Shown here: positions 63,645-64,000 of the stretch, piece by piece
How positions within the stretch are numbered: position 1 is the first letter of the stretch
Layout of the letters: each line of letters starts with the position of its first letter
NCBI RefSeq assembly: GCF_016950255.1
Contig: NZ_JACGFN010000001.1
Span: 806,001 to 870,000, forward strand
DNA: 64,000 bases
Origin: Pectobacterium brasiliense
GTDB taxonomy: Bacteria; Pseudomonadota; Gammaproteobacteria; Enterobacterales; Enterobacteriaceae
Reading direction: 5' to 3'
The notes under the pieces: model-generated
Database searches by the model: none
Told to the model about the DNA's origin: nothing
Seen by the model: only the letters and a program-made list of their open reading frames with translations
Translations under genes and position numbers: made by a program

Positions 63645-64000
63645 ATGCGTAAGAATTTTCCGGTCAGTGATATTCAGTATTTATTAAATGAAAAAGCCAA
63701 GCTGATGTCGGTTACCACCACCGATAGCCATATCACTTATGCCAATGACGATTTTATTGATGCCAGTGGTTACGACTTTGAGGAAATCCTCCACCAACCT
63801 CACAATATCGTGCGCCACCCAGACATGCCCCCACAGGCGTTTGCCGACATGTGGGCCACGCTGAAGGCAGGTAAAATCTGGACGGCCGTCGTCAAGAACC
63901 GCCGCAAGAATGGCGATTACTACTGGGTAAAAGCCAGTACGACACCACTAATGAAAGAAGGAAAAATAACAGGATATATGTCGGTACGGACCCGAGTTTC
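63645..64000 (+). CDS. Aer-like PAS-domain chemoreceptor, copy 2 (3' end outside window)
   Basis: The frame runs from ATG 63645 (AAAAGGA upstream) to the window edge, giving 118 residues. The PAS domain closely parallels that of the preceding gene (ITYANDDFIDASGYDFEEI; HNIVRHPDMPPQAFADMWATL; KNRRKNGDYYWVKAST; GYMSVRTR). The two genes are a tandem duplication with diverged N-termini. The rest, presumably HAMP and signalling domain, is outside. Confidence 0.9.
   Translation, partial: MRKNFPVSDIQYLLNEKAKLMSVTTTDSHITYANDDFIDASGYDFEEILHQPHNIVRHPDMPPQAFADMWATLKAGKIWTAVVKNRRKNGDYYWVKASTTPLMKEGKITGYMSVRTRV

Overview
The window looks like chromosome of a soft-rot enterobacterium, most probably Pectobacterium or a close relative. 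The narGHJI-narK-narXL block with chaC, chaA and dauA nearby, folM followed by rstA/rstB, asr-ydgU-ydgD, hrpA with azoR, and ynbE-ydbH all recall Escherichia coli neighbourhoods but are interleaved with genes E. coli lacks. The genus is inferred from gene content, codon use and overall feel, not from a database search. No rRNA, tRNA, CRISPR array, prophage or insertion sequence was seen.

Layout. 1-786: end of a chemoreceptor. 0.8-13.6 kb: a nitrogen and carbon catabolism block with a small-molecule kinase, a PLP-dependent phospho-lyase-type enzyme and an SDR dehydrogenase, a polyamine-type ABC importer (binding protein and two permeases here, ATPase at 12.6 kb), gabD-gabT and a MocR/GabR-type regulator. 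A perfect TGATGCATCA palindrome precedes both the kinase/phospho-lyase operon and the importer operon. 13.7-17 kb: GlsB-family membrane protein, a dispersed repeat, and an SOS operon umuD-umuC-cho behind one LexA box. 17-21 kb: DauR-type regulator divergent from three genes resembling the dehydratase, reductase and aldolase/dehydratase of beta-hydroxyaspartate metabolism. 21-22.5 kb: MarR regulator and divergent EamA exporter. 22.5-34.3 kb: complete nitrate respiration locus with two perfect FNR boxes and, between narK and narG, an unusually long hairpin-rich spacer. 34.5-42.5 kb: acyltransferase, DUF481 outer-membrane-type protein, chaC, Fur-regulated siderophore-interacting protein, chaA, dauA. 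42.5-50.5 kb: folM, an ECF sigma/anti-sigma pair whose sigma gene seems to begin at ATC, YceI-like protein, rstA, a frameshifted rstB, asr with an RstA box, the 26-codon ydgU, a small secreted protein and the protease ydgD. 51-61.4 kb: GAF-EAL phosphodiesterase, EcsC-like protein, hrpA, azoR, ynbE-ydbH (ydbL absent). 61.7-64 kb: two tandem Aer-like PAS chemoreceptors, the second cut by the window end.

How the parts fit. The first third takes up and degrades amino compounds (GABA, probably amino alcohols or hydroxylysine, and hydroxyamino acids), fitting life on plant tissue. The nar block supports anaerobic respiration in macerated tissue, and the Aer-like receptors would steer cells by redox or oxygen. 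The points most worth following are the kinase/phospho-lyase cluster with its shared operator, the beta-hydroxyaspartate-like operon under a new regulator type, the broken rstB beside an intact RstA-asr circuit, the ATC-start sigma factor, and two highly structured non-coding elements (4103-4298 and 29767-29975).
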